The notes beneath the pieces are model-generated. The model did not search any database and was not told where the DNA came from. It worked only from the letters and a program-made list of their open reading frames with translations. A stretch of 64,000 nt of DNA from Acorus gramineus (lineage: Eukaryota > Streptophyta > Magnoliopsida > Acorales > Acoraceae), in NCBI GenBank assembly GCA_030737835.1, contig JAUJYN010000033.1, forward strand, positions 372,001-436,000, read 5' to 3'. Position numbers and translations under genes: made by a program. Below are positions 1 to 10,739 of the stretch, piece by piece (positions within the stretch are counted from its first letter, which is position 1; every line of letters begins with the position of its first letter).

Positions 1-260
1 GGGGCAGTGCACCTGGGCGTGTGTCTAGGCGCGCGGCTGGGTGCCAGTGAGCGCGTGCGCGTGCGTGCGCGTGCTGGGGCATGCGTGGGGCTGCCCAGGG
101 GCTCGGGTAGGTGCTGGGGCACTCGGGCATGCGTGCGTACGCGCGTGCTCGCATGCGTGTGAGTTCGTATGCGTGAATGTCTAAGTCTTTGATAATTCTA
201 GTGATTTCTAAGTGTTAAATTGTGATGTTACTCACCAAATTTGATGCCCTTACCTTGTAG

Positions 261-297
261 ATCTCGTCGGATGGGATGCGCGAGGTCCCGGGTTGCG
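261..297 (+). promoter_or_regulatory. Putative 37-nt LTR micro-exon
   Basis: The segment is bounded by CCTTGTAG upstream and GGTGAGTGG downstream. Equivalent segments of 36-37 nt sit at the same place in the other long LTRs (see 47204-47239, 55164-55199, 45351-45386, 63026-63061, and on minus 24344-24380). Splicing is inferred and no transcript is available. Confidence 0.4.
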
Positions 298-331
298 GTG
301 AGTGGTTCAATCCAATCCCCCCCCTTCTCAG

Positions 332-367
332 GATGCGCTCGACGCGCGTCTAAGCGCGTCGCGCATC
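332..367 (+). promoter_or_regulatory. Two-tier hairpin in LTR leader (group C version)
   Basis: The outer arms GATGCGC/GCGCATC (332-338, 361-367) and inner arms GACGCGC/GCGCGTC (341-347, 354-360) are both perfect, with a 6-nt loop. The same position in other LTRs has different but still paired arms. Confidence 0.6.
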
Positions 368-2044
368 GATGGGCCCACTAGCTATACTACTTGTGTAGAT
401 AAGTAGTATGGCCATGCTTAAGCTATAATATGTAGATATATCTTGCATGCTAGGCTTATATACTTGTATTGTATTCATGTTTGAATGATTGTGTTGCATG
501 AGCCCCTGTAGTATGGGCATGTATTTGTGTAATGTGTATGGATGTATAGAATATGGCATGCCATAGGTAGTATTGTAATACTACTCCCACCATATTAATT
601 GGAAATCGAACATGAATCCCCCCCCCTTGTGTCTGAGTGACGCAACGGTGTGGGAGTACAGTATTCGATATCTCGATAAGTGATTATCGAAAGTAGTTGT
701 TTTCCATTGGGTTCGCTTTGCGAACATGGAATGTTTACTCCCAATGTCGTCCGTGTTGAAGAGGCCCGGGTTGTAGCTATCCTAATAGAGGGCTCCTCTC
801 CGTAGGTACCACCGATGCGTTCGGGAGCGCACTGATCATGGGCGTGTACCAGGTAGAGGCTACCCGGGAGAGGGATAACGAATGATATTGCGAGTGTGGA
901 ATCGTTCTCCCCTTCGTTGGATCCAATGTAGGAACTTCCCGGCGTTGGAAAAGCTGTCCTGACAGAGGGCTCCCATCCGTAGGTACCACCGAGGCGTTCG
1001 GAAGCGTACTGATCGTGGGAGTATACCAGGTAGTGACTACCCGAGGAAAGGGCTACTGGTGGACCAAGGGTGTAGAGCAGTCTAAGTCTCTTTCAAAAGT
1101 CCCAAGAGTCTCCCTCCGGGAGTGAGGGTGAGGATGAGGTGAAGACACGTCGCCTCGTGACCCATTCGTTGTTCGTCCGTTCCCATAGTTGTTGGGTCCG
1201 GTCTCGTATCGATGTTCAAAGACATCGTTGGGCAATTATCTCGATGTAGATGATCCAGTAGTGTTGCGTAGACCAGTAATCCCGGGTCTCCTTGACCAAC
1301 GGTATGGTCACTCCCCAAAAGTCCCAAGAGCCTCCCTCCGGGAGTGAGGGTGAGGGTGAGGTTGGTGATCCAGTAGTGTTGTATGGACCAGTAATCTCGG
1401 GTTTCCTCGACCAACGGTATGGTCTCTCCCTAAAAGTCCCAAGAGTCTCCCTCTGGGAGTGAGGGTGAGGGTGAGGTTGGTCGCGCCGCCGCGTGACCTT
1501 GTTATCCATTGGGTTTCTACCCATGTTTTCCTTGAGAGGAAATTGCCTTAGTATTGAACTGTTGTATGGTGATTGGTTTCCAGCCACTCACTGAGCTTGT
1601 AGCTCACCCCTCGCATACTGTTTCTTTTCAGGGGCAGTGTTGGGCGTGGAGCTGGATGTTTCCTGTGGCGTGGTTTATGGCCGTTGAGCGTTCTTCCGGC
1701 GGGTGGCGAGTGCGAGGCTGTCAACAGTCCTAGAGTCATGTATGTATTGTAAATCTTGCATGTGGCACAGGTTATATTTTATTTGGTCTAGACTTGGCTC
1801 TCATAGAACAGTGATTGTGTATTCGAGTATGTAATAATGTTTTTGGTTTACAGACATTGTTTATATATTATGCTTCCGCTTTTCAGTCAGTTATCATTAT
1901 CCTTGCTTTGCCACCTCGTGTGTTGTTGTTGGAGTGTTTATTCACCTCAGGTATTGATAGCTGATATTTTATTATTGCCACGTCTAAGGGACGGCTGCCC
2001 TGGGGCGTGACAATTTTCAATTAATAAAATAAACACATATCAAC

Positions 2045-3831
2045 CTATATTGAAGAAGAACAAATATCATGCACCACACCGGATTTTGTATCTCTTGTCC
2101 ACCTCTTCAAGAAATATTGTGGTCAAAGCTCCTTGATGTTTCTGTGATCAAGAAATTTTAGAACATGGTAACACTGGATATCCATAAATTTAAATTTTTT
2201 GCAGCTACAAGTGACCATTTCAGTACTTAAATCAAACAAAATGGTTTTTTCACTACCATGATCTCTATGAACTTTGTACTGTATCACATGTCCCACCTCC
2301 CCATTAATGTAGATAGAACAATTAAGCGATTTTTCATATTCTGCGTGAAACAACTCAAGGATCTCTGGCGTGTAAACCCTTGCAGCACATGACACCATCA
2401 AAGTATGATATGGAATTACCAGTACAATGTCCATCATCTTAAAATCAGCACTCAATTTGCTTTCACGCCGATCATCCATAACCCTATCAAAATGTTGAAA
2501 GAAACGTAACAGATCATGCTTTGAGTTCAAGTAGCATCTCAGAAGAGCATTGAAGCTTTCACTACGTTGTGTACTCTTCATGTTCACGCAAAATTTGTCT
2601 GTCTCATACGCTAGAGCCCATTTCTCCTCTTCAGCAAAAGTTTGTTGTAGCCATTTATTATCTTGAAGATTATACTTTTCAAGGATATTATTCCAAGCAT
2701 TTAGGAACTCCTCCTCCATCTCGTACAAAAGAATACAAGCATAGAAGGAACTTCTGAAACCTTCAATAGCATAAAGATGTCCAAGATGCTTTGTTGCATT
2801 TTTGGTTAAGTGCCACGCACATAGCCGATGACGAGTATTTGGTAAAACAACTGAAATAGCTTTGGCCATCGCCGCTGACTGATCTGTTAGAATAGTCTTA
2901 GGATGTCTCCTAGACATTGCTTGAAGAAAAGTTTCAAATAGAAAAATAAATGAGTCAGTCGTCTCACCATAAAGTAATGCACCACCAAAAATAATAGTTT
3001 GCCTATGATTATTTACTCCAACGAATGGTGCAAATGATCTTCCATGATTATTTGTACGATAGGTCGTGCCGAAGCAAATTACATCACCGTAATAATGTGC
3101 ATAATCGACAATGGACCTAGCATCAGCCCAAAAAACATTGGTTATCTGTTCATCAGCACCAAGTTGCATTGAGTGAAAGAAAGAAGGATTTTGCATTTGC
3201 TTATTCTTGAAATACTGAATAAGAGCACCCGCAATTCCATTCTCCATTCTTGTTTCCCTTTTGGTGTGGAGGTAAGACTTCACATCATTCAAAACAAAAC
3301 CAAGATTCCTTCTACCGCCAACTTGTCCACTCATCAAATCTATAACTGTCTTTGGTGCTTGAGTAGCTTGAGCCTTTTCTATTTTTCTATGTGACCTCAT
3401 ATTGTGGCGCAAAGGGGTTGACACAAGATCATGATTGTGCTTTTCTTCAAATTTGGTGACATGATAAGCATCAAAAGACTGATAAGTGACAACCATATGT
3501 GCCTCACATTCTGTTCTTCTATCGGCCTGTGGTTGCAAAACTTTTTGCTTATTGACCCATTCCTCCCTTCTTTAGAACAACATAATTTTCACCTTCGCAC
3601 CATGCCATTGGATTTGGATGCATCACTTTTTCTGATGCTAAATCCAACTGATCTTGCATATGCGTTATAGAACTGATAGGCACTATCTTCGGAATCGAAT
3701 GCCATACCAACTTCAGGCATACCATTATAATTCCCTTCATCAACAAACTCAGTGTCTCCTTCCATATTAATACAATGTTCACCTTTAAGAAAAAGACACA
3801 ATTGAGAACTTAAATATATATTGGCATTCAA
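2045..3831 (-). pseudogene. FAR1/FHY3-like (MULE-transposase-derived) pseudogene
   Basis: The longest open part (3538 down to 2123, 471 codons) matches the FAR1-related family: the end of the FAR1 DNA-binding region (KFEEKHNHDL), a MULE transposase core with an FGTTYRTN...FAPFVGVNNH stretch and CAWHLTKNA, and a SWIM zinc finger (CSCKKF...QCYHVLK, CxC...CxH) near the C terminus. The N-terminal FAR1 domain (GMAFDSEDSAYQFYNAYA) lies upstream in another frame at about 3600-3780. Three lesions are visible: an in-frame TGA just after the SNGMVRR codons (about 3590), a frameshift near 3535, and a frameshift near 2125, after which the C-terminal QYFLKRWTRD continues to a TAG at 2045-2047. A run resembling a 3' splice site precedes 3782. 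FAR1/FHY3 proteins are transcription factors derived from Mutator-like transposases; this copy cannot encode a full protein. Whether it was a host gene or a MULE transposase cannot be decided, since no terminal repeats were found. Confidence 0.85.
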
Positions 3832-4108
3832 TTAACAAACATAATATATTCAATATTCATAAATGGGCTTTATCCAAATAAAAATAAAAATAAAAATCTA
3901 GATTATCTTGAAAAGAGAAAACCCATATCAGATCTACAAACCCATATCAAATCTACAAGCACATAGAAATCACAGAAACCAAAAAAAAAAAAAAAAAAAA
4001 AAACAAACCAGAAAAGTTCAAAGTTTTGAAGATCCAGTAAAAAAAAATGAGATCAAAGTTCAAGCTCATCGGAGGGTGGTACTGGTGCACCGGTTTGTCG
4101 TCTTCTGC
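3832..4108. other. Non-coding spacer with A-tract
   Basis: A/T-rich sequence upstream of the FAR1-like remnant, with an uninterrupted A run of about 22 at 3981-4002 and short repeats of CATATCAGATCTACAA. No coding signal seen. Confidence 0.5.
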
Positions 4109-7100
4109 TGTTATGCCTGTGTCATTTGGAGTGCTCTGATTGAAAAATAGGCTACAAAATTTTTCTCTTAGAAGTTATGTATTTCCGATTTGGTATTTGG
4201 ATTTAATTTTGTTAAAATCCAAGATGAAGAGGTTTAAATATGATTTTATTATGAGATGCTCAGTTTTGAGTTAGCTTTCGTACAAAAGTGGAATTAGATC
4301 AACTGGATTCATGTAGTAAAAGTTATGGGTATTTTTCCAAGTATACCCCGGGGATGAAAAATTCTGGCAGCAGCCCTGTTCAATGTTTAGCTCACATTTC
4401 GGAATAGCTGGAGGGATTATTTGATCTTGGCATAAACATGAAAGTTGTAGATAATCTTCTTGGCTTTCCAACGGACTTTGAATTGTGCAATTCGGAGCTA
4501 TATTGAGGAAGTTATGGCTGTTCTAGTGAAGCATGTACAGAATTTCTAGTCAGGGATGAATTGGTCATTTGTATCCCTCCTTTAGATATTTATTTGGCCA
4601 AAATATCTCTCTCTCTCTCTCCCTCTCACTCCCCACGTCTACCATCTTGGGCTCTCTTTCTCTCTTTCACACACATCCCCCAAGTGTTTGTGTTATTTCC
4701 TCAAAGAGAAGGAGAAGGTGGAGGAGGAAGTGATGGTGAGTGTTTGTGCATGTGTTGTAGTTGTTGATCTCCTCTCTCTCAAGCACCCTCTCATATCTTC
4801 CCCCCCCTGATTTGCAGCCAAGAAGGGCTGGTGAGAGGCTGAAGAGGTGGTGGTGGTGGTGGTTGAGGTGGCCGTGGGCGCGTCGAGAGCCCCGCATCTC
4901 CCCCTTTCCCTTTCCCTCTTTTGGTAAGTCCTCTTCCCCTTCTTTTTTATTTTTAGGGCTATTGGAATGGTTGGGGAGGTCATGCATGCTAGGTAGATGA
5001 GTTAGAGTGTGTGTGAGGGGTTGGGGAGGGTTAAAAAGGGGTGCAGGTTGGCTGGGCGCGCGTTGGGGTAGTCTGCGCGCGCGCAGGAGGGCGCTGGCAG
5101 GCGCAGGCGGGCGCGCGAGCGCGCGGGTGCGCGCGGAGTGGGCGCGCGGGCGCTGGCGCGAGCGGGGGTGCGCGCTAGTGCGCGCGCGCGGGGCATGCGT
5201 CTGGGCATGCGCCTGGGCGCGGGGCTGTGGGCCAGTGAGCGCGCGCGCGTGCGTGCGTGTGCGTGCGCATGCTGGGGCGTGCGTGCGCGTGCTGGGGCAT
5301 GCGTGGGGCTGCCCAGGGTCTCGGGTAGATTCTGGGGCACCCGGGCATGCGTGCGTACGCGCGTGCTCGCATGCGTGCGAGCCCGTATGCGTGCATGTCT
5401 AAGTCTTTGGTATTTCTAATGATTTTTAAGTGTTAAATTGTGATGTTACTCACCAAATTTGATGCCCCTACCTTGCAGATATCTTGCATGCTAGGATTAT
5501 ATACATTTACTGTATTCATGCATGAATGATTGTGTTGCATGACCCCTTCTAGTATGGGCATGTATGTTGTAAATGTGTATGGATGTATAGAATATGACAT
5601 GTCTTAGGTAGTATTGTAATACTACTCCCACCATATTAATGGGAATATACAGTATGATTAAGTCTGGGTTAATAACGGGCACCTGCCTGATATTCCCTTG
5701 CGATAAGACTCGAGGGCGTGGTGTAGCTGTTGCGCCCATGCTAATGGGGCAAAGCTATGACCAGCTTCATGAGATGATGATCTCTCTCGCCCTCCCCCTC
5801 TGAACGAACTGAGTAAGTAGAGGCGATTTCCTACTCGACTCAGGTTCGTTTGGAATATTGGCATGCACCTGTTAGTGCGCGAGATCGCGCTTGACCCTTT
5901 CTTTTAAGTTGGCGATATCCAACGGATATTAGAGTATATTTTGTATGTTTATGTGATTAATGACCATGTATGCATGTTGTATGATTTTATTATGATGTTA
6001 ATATATGATTAGGGAGTGCCCCTATGATTAATTGATATGTGATCGTGCATATGGTTCATGCACCCAACTAAGATCAAATTCTCCTCTAAAATATATGCGC
6101 ATGTTAAAACTAATTAGGCCTATCTGAAATAGGCCTGGGTATGACTTGCTGTCGGGTTGTACCTTATTAGTTAGAGCGCTAGCGATGCAATCGCCCTGTG
6201 CATCCGAGCGATGCACTCATTTGGAATTCAGGAGGATTCATTAGCTTATGGGATTATTTCTATGTGCAGAGGCAACCCCTTTGTGTCTGAGCGACGCAAC
6301 GGTGTGGGAGTACAGTAGTATTCGATATCTCGATAAGTGATTATCGAGAGTAGTTGTTTTCCATTGGGTTCGCTTTGCGAACATGGAATGTTTACTCCCA
6401 ATGTCGTCCGTGTTAAGGGGGCCCAAGTTATAGCTGTCCTGACAGAGGGCTCCCATCCGTAGGTACCACCGATGCATTCGGGAGCGTACTGATCGTGGGA
6501 GTATACCAAGTAGAGGCTACCCGGGAGAGGGTTAACGAATGATATTGGGAGCGTGGAATCGTTCTCCCCTTCGTTGGATCCGATGTAGGGACTTCCCGGC
6601 GTTACAGCTGTGCCTTGACAGAGGGTTCCCATCCGTAGGTACCACCGATGCATTCGGAAGCGTACTGATCGTGGGAGTATACCAGGTAGAGGCTACGTGG
6701 GGAAAGGGCTACCGGTGGACCAAGGGTGTAGAGCAGTCTAAGTCTCTTCCAAAAGTCCTATGTCACCTCTAGGGGGTGAGGGTGAGGATGAGGTGAAGAC
6801 ACATCGCCGCGTGACCCATTCGTTGTTCGTCCGTTCCCATAGTTGTTGGGTCCGGTTGTGTATCGATGTTGAAAGACATCGTGGGTCAGTTATCTCGATG
6901 TAGATGATCCAGTAGTGTTGTGTAGACCAGTAATCCCGGGTCTCCTCGACCAACGGTATGGTCTCTCCCCAAAAGTCCCAAGAGTCTCCCTCCGGGAGTG
7001 AGGGTGAGGGTGAGGTTGGTCGCACTGCCGCGTGACCCTGTTATCCATGGGTTTCCACCCATGTTTTCCTTGAAAGGAAAGTTCTTATGTGTTGAACTGT

Positions 7101-7124
7101 TCTTTGGTGATTGGTTTCCAGCCA
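4109..7124 (+). mobile_element. Long LTR, group C, truncated at 3' end
   Basis: It starts TGTTATGCCTGTGTC, which aligns with the start of the LTR at 17824 (TGTTGTGCATGTGTT). In order it carries: a distinct U3, a (CT)n tract at 4605-4625, a GGTGAGTG donor (about 4734), TTTGCAG (about 4812), a TTTTGGTAAGT donor (about 4922), the GC-rich array (5050-5390), the tract up to CCTTGCAG (about 5480), and the tandem GGTACCACCGATGC repeats (6410-6720) with G-rich blocks (6770-7020). The copy stops in CCAGCCACTC at about 7124, where the copy at 1-2012 continues for another 420 bp to its terminus. A deletion at about 5480 removes the micro-exon and hairpin between two AGAT repeats. No target duplication can be paired because the 3' end is missing. 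Confidence 0.75.
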
Positions 7125-7773
7125 CTCTTTAAAATTGAAGATGATGTCGATTAAAGAGTGATCACGTGAGATCATGCGTTAAAAAACATTGGAACAGCGT
7201 GAGTGTGTGAAGGGTGTTCTGTTAGTTACTTCACGTGTTGTCACGTGATCTCCCAGCACAGGTGTCGGCATTTGATTCGTGCACACAGAGCCTCTCTGTG
7301 GTTGAAACACAAAGGTTTTGATCCCAGACGAGACTGTAAAATAGAGTACACTTGGTGACTTTTTTATGGATCTACGTGATAGACTTTGAAATGACTGGTC
7401 CTAATCCGGTGAGTATTGTTAGTAGAGTGATGTGCTACTATAGAGTCCATTGTTCTGCTAATGCATAATAGGGGACAGGGTCTTGAAGTGTGCTGGAATG
7501 GACCAAACTATGAGCCCAACCTATAGCCACTGGTAGAGTTGATGCAGATAAGTATACCAACCTCCGACGTTGACATGCAAAAGAGCCAAGCAGGGCTGTT
7601 TTCGTTCTCGCCAACCCTGTGCGGAGGCAAACATTGCTGCGGGGTATAAATCATGGCCATGGGCAAGCATCATAGCAATGGAGGCTGAGGCAATTAAATT
7701 TGGGCTTAGTATTCAGAATGAGGTGATTCAATTTGATGCAGAGATCTTAATGAACCTGTTGCAAGACCCTGTT
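7125..7773. other. Unassigned non-coding stretch
   Basis: Between a truncated LTR and the small LTR element. It contains several CACGTGAT/ATCACGTG motifs (about 7161, 7245). The 69-codon reading frame at 7570-7779 has an AMEAEAIKFGL stretch that faintly recalls the RNase H-like domain of plant non-LTR elements. That resemblance is weak and I do not call a gene. Confidence 0.35.
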
Positions 7774-7952
7774 TGTTAAAGAGTCATTATTAGGAGAATA
7801 TTGTGTCTTTATTATCATTATTATGACATTATTAGTTTCCTAGTTTTCCTAGTTTCATTTTTTAGTATTTTAGGATTTCTATTGTGTATCTGTAAATTGA
7901 GCATTTGACTCATCTAATATAATAAGATAAATTCACTTCTTTTATTCTAACA
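7774..7952 (+). repeat. 5' LTR of the small element
   Basis: 179 bp starting TGTTAAAGAGTC and ending TTTATTCTAACA. It has a TCTAATATAATAAG stretch near its end. Confidence 0.8.
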
Positions 7953-7964
7953 TGGTATCAGAGC
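7953..7964 (+). other. Primer binding site (tRNA-iMet type)
   Basis: TGGTATCAGAGC directly abuts the left LTR and is complementary to the 3' end of plant initiator methionine tRNA. Confidence 0.85.
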
Positions 7965-8613
7965 CACCTCAAAAACCCTCCACAGATATTTTTTCATCTT
8001 CTTCCCCTCTCCGATTGATGAGTCTTCAATCAGAACAAGAGAGGACTTTTGGTACCCATATTTATTTCATTTTTTTTGTTGTTTGATGCTTCCACGCGTC
8101 TTGGTGATATACATATTGTTGCATCTTCTATGTTCGTGTTATGCGTCTGCTGTTGTCCGCGTGCCTCATTGGTGCATTCCATTCACGCGCTCTCGAGCGC
8201 TCCGCCGTTACCCTTGCCCCAGATCTCATCTCATGCATGTCAAATCCCATCTCATGGATAATTCTTCACGGATCCCATCACGTTTAATCCTCCAAATCGG
8301 GTTCACACGTCTCGGTGTTTCCACGTGCCTCCATGTCCACACGCCCTTGACTTGCTGTGTGCTTTGTCACGTCCATCCGCAACCACCAGCCCCTGCATGT
8401 GTTCATCGTTACTGCGTGCCTTGTGGCGCCCCTTGCACGCGCATCCTTCGTGCCCTCTGCGCGCCTCTAAGCGTCTCAACATTCAAAACCTCTCCTCGCT
8501 CCTTCACAAACCCTCTGCACGCCTCTACACCTAGTCCGCACGCCATCTGAGTCTAGTGGACCACCGACTTCGACTGACTCAAGAAGAGCAGGAGCGACTT
8601 CGACTGACTCAAA

Positions 8614-9066
8614 GCTCTCGTTTGGATACAGAATGACTTATTCTTGGGTCTACAATTATTTTGGTATAAGTGAGTATAAATAAAGATAAAGTGATTTTAT
8701 ATTTGGTTGTGTTTTGAATTATTTTCATTGCAAAACGTAATAAAAAAGTTTTTGTTTGTTTAGATAAAATGCTAATAAAGTATGGATAAGGATTTATAAA
8801 AGGTGAAAAAATGATAAAAGTTGATTTGATAAATGATTTATAATAGGTGATGAAAGTTGATTTGATCGTAGGCCCACATATTTTTTAGGTTGAATAACCT
8901 AGAATAACTTTAATTCCAAGGGTTGGCTGAAATCCATGTACCACTTTATACCAGCTTATCCAGGCATACATTATTGCTGAGTATTCTGTGCATCCAAACA
9001 CCTTATTTAGCATATTCCACCTTATTCTAGAATCTATCTGGGGTTATATTGCATCCAAACTGGGGC
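8614..9066. mobile_element. MITE-like insert 1
   Basis: The ends are inverted and similar: left GCTCTCGTTTGGATACA, right TGCATCCAAACTGGGGC. It is AT-rich and non-coding, flanked by AAA on both sides, and it interrupts a run of about 30-bp tandem repeats (GACTCAAGAAGAGCGGGAGC type). Superfamily not determined. Confidence 0.55.
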
Positions 9067-9175
9067 AAAAAGCGGGAGCGACTATGCTGGACTCAAGGAG
9101 TGGGAGCGACTCTGCTGGACTCAAGAAGAGCGGGAGTGACTCTGACAAACTTAAAAAGAGTTGCAGTAAAGTGAT
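9067..9175 (+). repeat. Short tandem repeats of about 30 bp
   Basis: At least three imperfect copies of GCGGGAGCGACTnTGCTGGA plus CTCAAGAAGA, continuing copies at 8565-8610 on the other side of the MITE-like insert. Confidence 0.6.
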
Positions 9176-9263
9176 GGATTCCAAAAGACAGGCGGCGACT
9201 ATCAATTCACACAATCGAGTTTTTCGATAATTTGTGGTGTTTGTTATTTTTTTGAAAACTCTA

Positions 9264-9723
9264 TACCCCCGTATGGATTGAGGAATTGAATTATTCTGGA
9301 TAGATAACTATACCAGTATAGATAAAAATTCTACAGGATTAATAGATTTTCTGTTTGGTTGTGTTTTTATTATTCTCATTGGAAAACGTAAGAATAAAGG
9401 TTGAGTTGTTTGGTTGATAAAGAATAAAATATAAATAAAGTGTAAAAACGTTAATTTGACATGTGGGCCATTTGATGTATAAGACGTGTTGATAGGTGAT
9501 TTGATGCGATAAGGTGTAAAAAGTTGATTTGACATGTGGGCCCATGGGAATAGATAAACTGAGTATAGCTTATCCTAGGGGTTACTTAGAATTGTTATAC
9601 TCTCTTATACTCGTTTAAACTGGCTTAGAAATACCAAGTTATACTCTGCAAACAAACAGTCATATTCCCTATCCATTCTTATACCACCCTTATCCGAGTT
9701 TAACCTGTTACCCAAATGGGGGG
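9264..9723. mobile_element. MITE-like insert 2, related to insert 1
   Basis: Its interior shares blocks with insert 1 (TTTGGTTGTGTTTTnATTAT, CATTGnAAAACGTAA, AAGTTGATTTGA). The ends are weak inverted repeats (TACCCCCGTATGG / CCAAATGGGGGG), with CTA next to both ends. Boundaries are approximate. Confidence 0.45.
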
Positions 9724-9788
9724 CTAAGGGTTTGGGAGGGGGTGTTAAAGAATCATTTGGAGTTTGGGAGGGGGTGTTTGGGAGTGGG

Positions 9789-9968
9789 TGTTAGAGAATC
9801 ATTATTAGAAGAACATTGTGTCTTTATTATCATTATTATGATATTATTAGTTTTATAGTTTTTCCTAGTTTCCTTTTCTAATATTTTAGATTTTCCCTTG
9901 TGTATCTATAAATTGAGCCTTTGGCTCATCCAATGCAATAAGATGAATTCACTTCCTTTATTCTAACA
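9789..9968 (+). repeat. 3' LTR of the small element
   Basis: 180 bp starting TGTTAGAGAATC and ending TTTATTCTAACA. Clearly the partner of 7774-7952 with scattered substitutions. Confidence 0.8.
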
Positions 9969-10511
9969 CTACTTTGAGAGTTCTCCACACATATTCACTA
10001 GGTGGTGGAAGGTATCCAACCATCCGCCATTTAAGGTAGGAAAAATGAGGGAAAGTAAAAACTTTCCTTTTGATCACAAAAAAATCTGCTATAAGCCAAA
10101 GAAACAAATAGAGAAAAAAAATTTCTATCACTTTCCCTTTGCTCTTTTATCTTATTAGAATTGGGGGGGGGGGGGGGGTGTTGTGTATTTCCCTCACCCT
10201 AGAAGAGGGAAAGTGAGAGAATACCACATCTACAAGAACAATCCAAACAACATTCACGTAACATCTCTTTTTGTGATTCTTATTTTTTTTTTCTATTATT
10301 TCATATTTGATTTATTGAGTAGATCTAGATTTTTTGTTATTTGTTGAGATATAGTTTTTTTTTTGGTATATTGTTTTTGCTTAACTTATTTAGATTGAGA
10401 TCTTAGATCTATTTTGTGATTTGTTTTTTTATTTGAATAGATTTGGAAAAAAAATTCCTCACATATTTGTTTGACTTTTTTTTGAATTTTTTTTGTTGGT
10501 AAGCTGATGGA
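9969..10511. other. AT-rich non-coding stretch
   Basis: No coding signal. It has a run of about 16 G at 10165-10181 and short inverted copies of GGGAAAGT/ACTTTCCC around 10060-10140. Confidence 0.4.
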
Positions 10512-10562
10512 TACTTGTACTTGTATGTATATATAACATATGTATACATACAAGTACAAGTA
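10512..10562. repeat. Perfect 20-bp inverted repeat
   Basis: The arm TACTTGTACTTGTATGTATA at 10512-10531 is exactly complementary to 10543-10562, around an 11-nt spacer. A third partial copy of the arm lies at about 10597-10611. Confidence 0.8.
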
Positions 10563-10623
10563 CGGATACTTCCCTTTTGAATTATCACATATGTATACTT
10601 GTACTTGTATGGATACTTTGACT

Positions 10624-10704
10624 ATATATATATATATATAGTTACGTAGGCATTACACGTTTAATATACAATATATGTAATGGCATAACACATATAATCT
10701 AACA
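10624..10704 (-). repeat. Inverted fragment of a Copia-type LTR start
   Basis: Read on minus it starts TGTTAGATTATATGTGTTAT and is similar to the LTR start at 14566 on plus (TGTTAGATTATATATATATG). It lies just upstream of the Copia remnant, so the 5' side of that element is rearranged. Confidence 0.5.
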
Positions 10705-10739
10705 AACCCAAAAGTATATATATATATATAAGGGGTTAG

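Larger units (their letters stand above)
1..2012 (+). mobile_element. Truncated long LTR (3' part), Ty3/Gypsy, group C
   Basis: The window opens inside a long LTR that ends at 2012 with the terminus GGGGCGTGACA, which is shared by every long LTR in this window. It begins in the GC-rich alternating purine/pyrimidine array (1-170). A CTTGTAG/GTGAGT-bounded segment (261-297) and a two-tier hairpin (332-367) follow. Two copies of a roughly 180-bp repeat containing GGTACCACCGA lie at about 780-1060, and three CTCCCTCCGGGAG/GTGAGGGTGAGG blocks lie at about 1100-1480. The CTCACCCCTCGCATA...TTTTCAG acceptor-like block is at about 1600-1630. Relative to the copy at 4109-7124 it lacks about 600 bp between 600 and 630. 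No internal coding region follows; the next sequence is the FAR1 pseudogene. Probably a solo or truncated LTR. Lineage is inferred from similarity to the LTRs of the complete element at 45693-56633. Confidence 0.8.
7774..9968 (+). mobile_element. Small non-autonomous LTR retrotransposon
   Basis: Two direct terminal repeats of about 180 bp (7774-7952, 9789-9968) share TGTTA(A/G)AGA...TTCTAACA ends. The left one is followed at once by a PBS complementary to initiator Met tRNA. The right one is preceded by a G-rich tract that is duplicated together with the first bases of the LTR (about 9748-9788). No gag or pol can be found in the 1.8-kb interior; only short low-complexity frames exist. The size resembles TRIM/small LARD elements, and LTR and PBS type fit Ty1/Copia derivation. 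The flanks CTGTT and CTACT are not a perfect target duplication. Two MITE-like inserts occupy about half of the interior. Confidence 0.75.

Noticed and set aside
1216..1587. 123-codon minus frame in group C LTR
   Set aside because: Repeats of the LTR G-rich blocks read in reverse; the same pseudo-protein recurs at 6738-7125 and 60243-60629.
7570..7779. 69-codon frame with an RNase H-like hint
   Set aside because: Too short and too weakly similar to call; it runs into the LTR of the small element.
9308..9545. Two overlapping minus frames of about 70 codons
   Set aside because: They lie in an AT-rich MITE-like insert without coding features.
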